From an uncultured Lachnoanaerobaculum sp. (lineage in GTDB: Bacteria; Bacillota; Clostridia; Lachnospirales; Lachnospiraceae): DNA of 5,365 nucleotides. Numbering within the stretch: position 1 is the first letter of the stretch; each line of letters opens with the position of its first letter. Made by a program: the position numbers and the translations under genes. Positions 4,294 through 5,365 of the stretch are shown here, in pieces. Under the pieces are notes generated by a model that ran no database searches, was not told the DNA's origin, and saw nothing but the letters and a program-made list of their open reading frames with translations. The stretch covers positions 1-5,365 of the forward strand of contig CAKAQP010000161.1 of the NCBI GenBank assembly GCA_916720285.1. Reading direction: 5' to 3'.

Positions 4294-4908
4294 ATGAGCG
4301 AAAAGGAAAAGATGATCGCAGGAAAGATATATGATCCTACTGATGAAGAATTGGTAAGGCTGAGAACAAAAGCACATAGACTTTCACAACAGTACAATGC
4401 TTTATTTGAGGATGACGGTTTGCGAGATACTATTATAGATGAACTGATACCTAATAAAGGAAAAGGTTTATATTTACAGGGACCGATTTATTTTGACTAT
4501 GGAGCTTTCACAACATTTGGAGAAAACTGCTATGCCAATTTTAATTTTACTGTATTGGATGTATGTCCTGTAAATATTGGTGATAATGTAATGTTTGGAC
4601 CGAACTGCAGTCTTATGACACCGATGCATCCGTTAAGGTGGCAGGAGAGGAATATCAAGTTTAAGGACGATAAAACAGCCTATGACGATGAGTATGCAAA
4701 GCCTATAAATATAGGTGATAACTGCTGGATTTCGGCAAATGTAGTGATAACAGGCGGAGTGACTATAGGAGAGGGCTGTGTGATAGGAGCAGGAAGTGTG
4801 GTCACTAAGGATATACCTGCAAACAGTCTGGCGGCAGGAAATCCTTGTAAAGTTATAAGAGAGATAAATGAAAAAGACTCGATAAAATATAAAAAAGAAT
4901 TATTTTGA
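4294..4908 (+). CDS. Sugar O-acetyltransferase, Maa/LacA/NodL type
   Basis: A 204-residue cytoplasmic enzyme of the left-handed beta-helix (hexapeptide repeat) class that transfers acetyl from acetyl-CoA to a sugar hydroxyl; maltose, glucose or galactosides are the usual acceptors. The N-terminal maltose-acetyltransferase helix domain is visible (EKEKMIAGKIYDPTDEELVRLR, split over residues 3-24). Then come the N82-F-N84 substrate motif, the MHPL motif with likely catalytic His112, and hexapeptide repeats (about 92-106 and 138-172, for example INIGDN, VTIGEGCVIGAGSVV). The closing AGNPCKVIR (181-189) is typical of the acetyl-CoA end. Length is normal for the family. AGGAG (4284-4288) stands 5 bases before the ATG. 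It is followed after 15 bases by a YitT-family gene, so the two probably form an operon. There is no evident link to the metal module. The exact acceptor sugar cannot be read from sequence, so no symbol is given. Confidence 0.95.
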   Translation: MSEKEKMIAGKIYDPTDEELVRLRTKAHRLSQQYNALFEDDGLRDTIIDELIPNKGKGLYLQGPIYFDYGAFTTFGENCYANFNFTVLDVCPVNIGDNVMFGPNCSLMTPMHPLRWQERNIKFKDDKTAYDDEYAKPINIGDNCWISANVVITGGVTIGEGCVIGAGSVVTKDIPANSLAAGNPCKVIREINEKDSIKYKKELF

Positions 4909-4923
4909 CAGATAGGAAATAAG

Positions 4924-5365
4924 ATGAACAAAGAAATATTAAAAGAGTGGTCAATAGATATACTGGTGGATATTATTGCAGGTATATTTATGGGAATAGG
5001 AACTTACTGCTTTGCAGCAGCGTTCAAGTTTCCTATGGTGGGATTTACAGGACTTGCGCTGATACTGTATCAGCTTTTCGGATTACCGGTAGGTATAGGC
5101 ACTATAGTCCTTAATATACCTTTTGCCATAATATCATATAGGGAAATCGGAAGAAAGTTTTTATTAAAGTCAGTCAAGTCAATTGTTATAACATCAATAA
5201 TGATTGATATTGTTGCAAAAGTTGTGCCGGCATATCAGGGAGAGTATATACTTGCAGCCATATGTACGGGAGTTATTTCCGCCACAGGCTACGCACTGAT
5301 ATTTATGAGAGATTCATCGACAGGCGGAGCGGATTTTATAATGGTGCTTATCCACCACTTCTTCC
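4924..5365 (+). CDS. YitT-family integral membrane protein, 3'-truncated by window edge
   Basis: The frame opens at ATG 4924 and stays open for 147 codons to the window end, about half of the usual 280-290 residues of the family. The visible part is hydrophobic, with membrane segments at about 12-32, 38-52, 56-72, 84-101 and 108-128. Family marks include the GFTGLALILYQLFGLPVG stretch (40-57), NIPF (64-67), YREIGRKF (72-79) and the STGGAD motif (132-137). YitT-type proteins are common in Firmicutes and have a C-terminal soluble domain that would lie outside the window; their transport substrate is not established. AGGA (4914-4917) serves the start, and the 15-base gap after the acetyltransferase gene suggests co-transcription. 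The start context is almost identical to that of the preceding gene (14 of 15 bases). Confidence 0.92.
   Translation, partial: MNKEILKEWSIDILVDIIAGIFMGIGTYCFAAAFKFPMVGFTGLALILYQLFGLPVGIGTIVLNIPFAIISYREIGRKFLLKSVKSIVITSIMIDIVAKVVPAYQGEYILAAICTGVISATGYALIFMRDSSTGGADFIMVLIHHFF

Overview
The window reads as AT-rich DNA from a low-GC Gram-positive, most likely a member of the Clostridia. The evidence is strong GGAGG-type ribosome binding sites, heavy use of ATA and AGA codons, T-tailed hairpin terminators and the gene families present (HxlR, CsoR, YitT, Maa-type acetyltransferase). This is inference; no 16S rRNA or species marker is present.

Layout. (1) Positions 2-469 hold the C-terminal part of an unrecognised protein that runs off the left edge, followed by a strong GC-rich hairpin without a U-tract. 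(2) Positions 552-1392 hold a divergent pair: an HxlR-family regulator on the minus strand and a small single-domain cupin on the plus strand. They share a 142-bp region in which both promoters and a near-palindromic candidate operator can be seen; the cupin gene ends in an intrinsic terminator. (3) Positions 1529-1729 hold two tRNA genes, tRNA-Arg(ACG) and a class II tRNA-Tyr(GTA). (4) Positions 1762-4229 form a metal-resistance module: a CsoR/RcnR-family repressor driven by a perfect-consensus promoter, a long bidirectional terminator, and a P1B-type metal-exporting ATPase. The ATPase promoter carries two identical CsoR-type operators. (5) From 4294 to the right edge there is a sugar O-acetyltransferase of the Maa/LacA type and, 15 bp downstream, the start of a YitT-family membrane protein cut by the window end, probably co-transcribed.

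How the genes work together. CsoR would sit on the two operators and block the ATPase promoter; metal binding to its Cys-His-Cys site would release it and switch on efflux. The csoR promoter itself has no copy of the operator, so the repressor appears to be made constitutively. The HxlR/cupin pair looks like a second self-contained regulatory unit, in which the regulator probably controls its divergent neighbour. I see no CRISPR array, transposase, phage gene or clearly novel multi-gene system. The most informative signals are the paired operators, the unusual transmembrane metal-site residues of the ATPase, the substituted metal ligand in the cupin, and the unexplained hairpin after the first gene.
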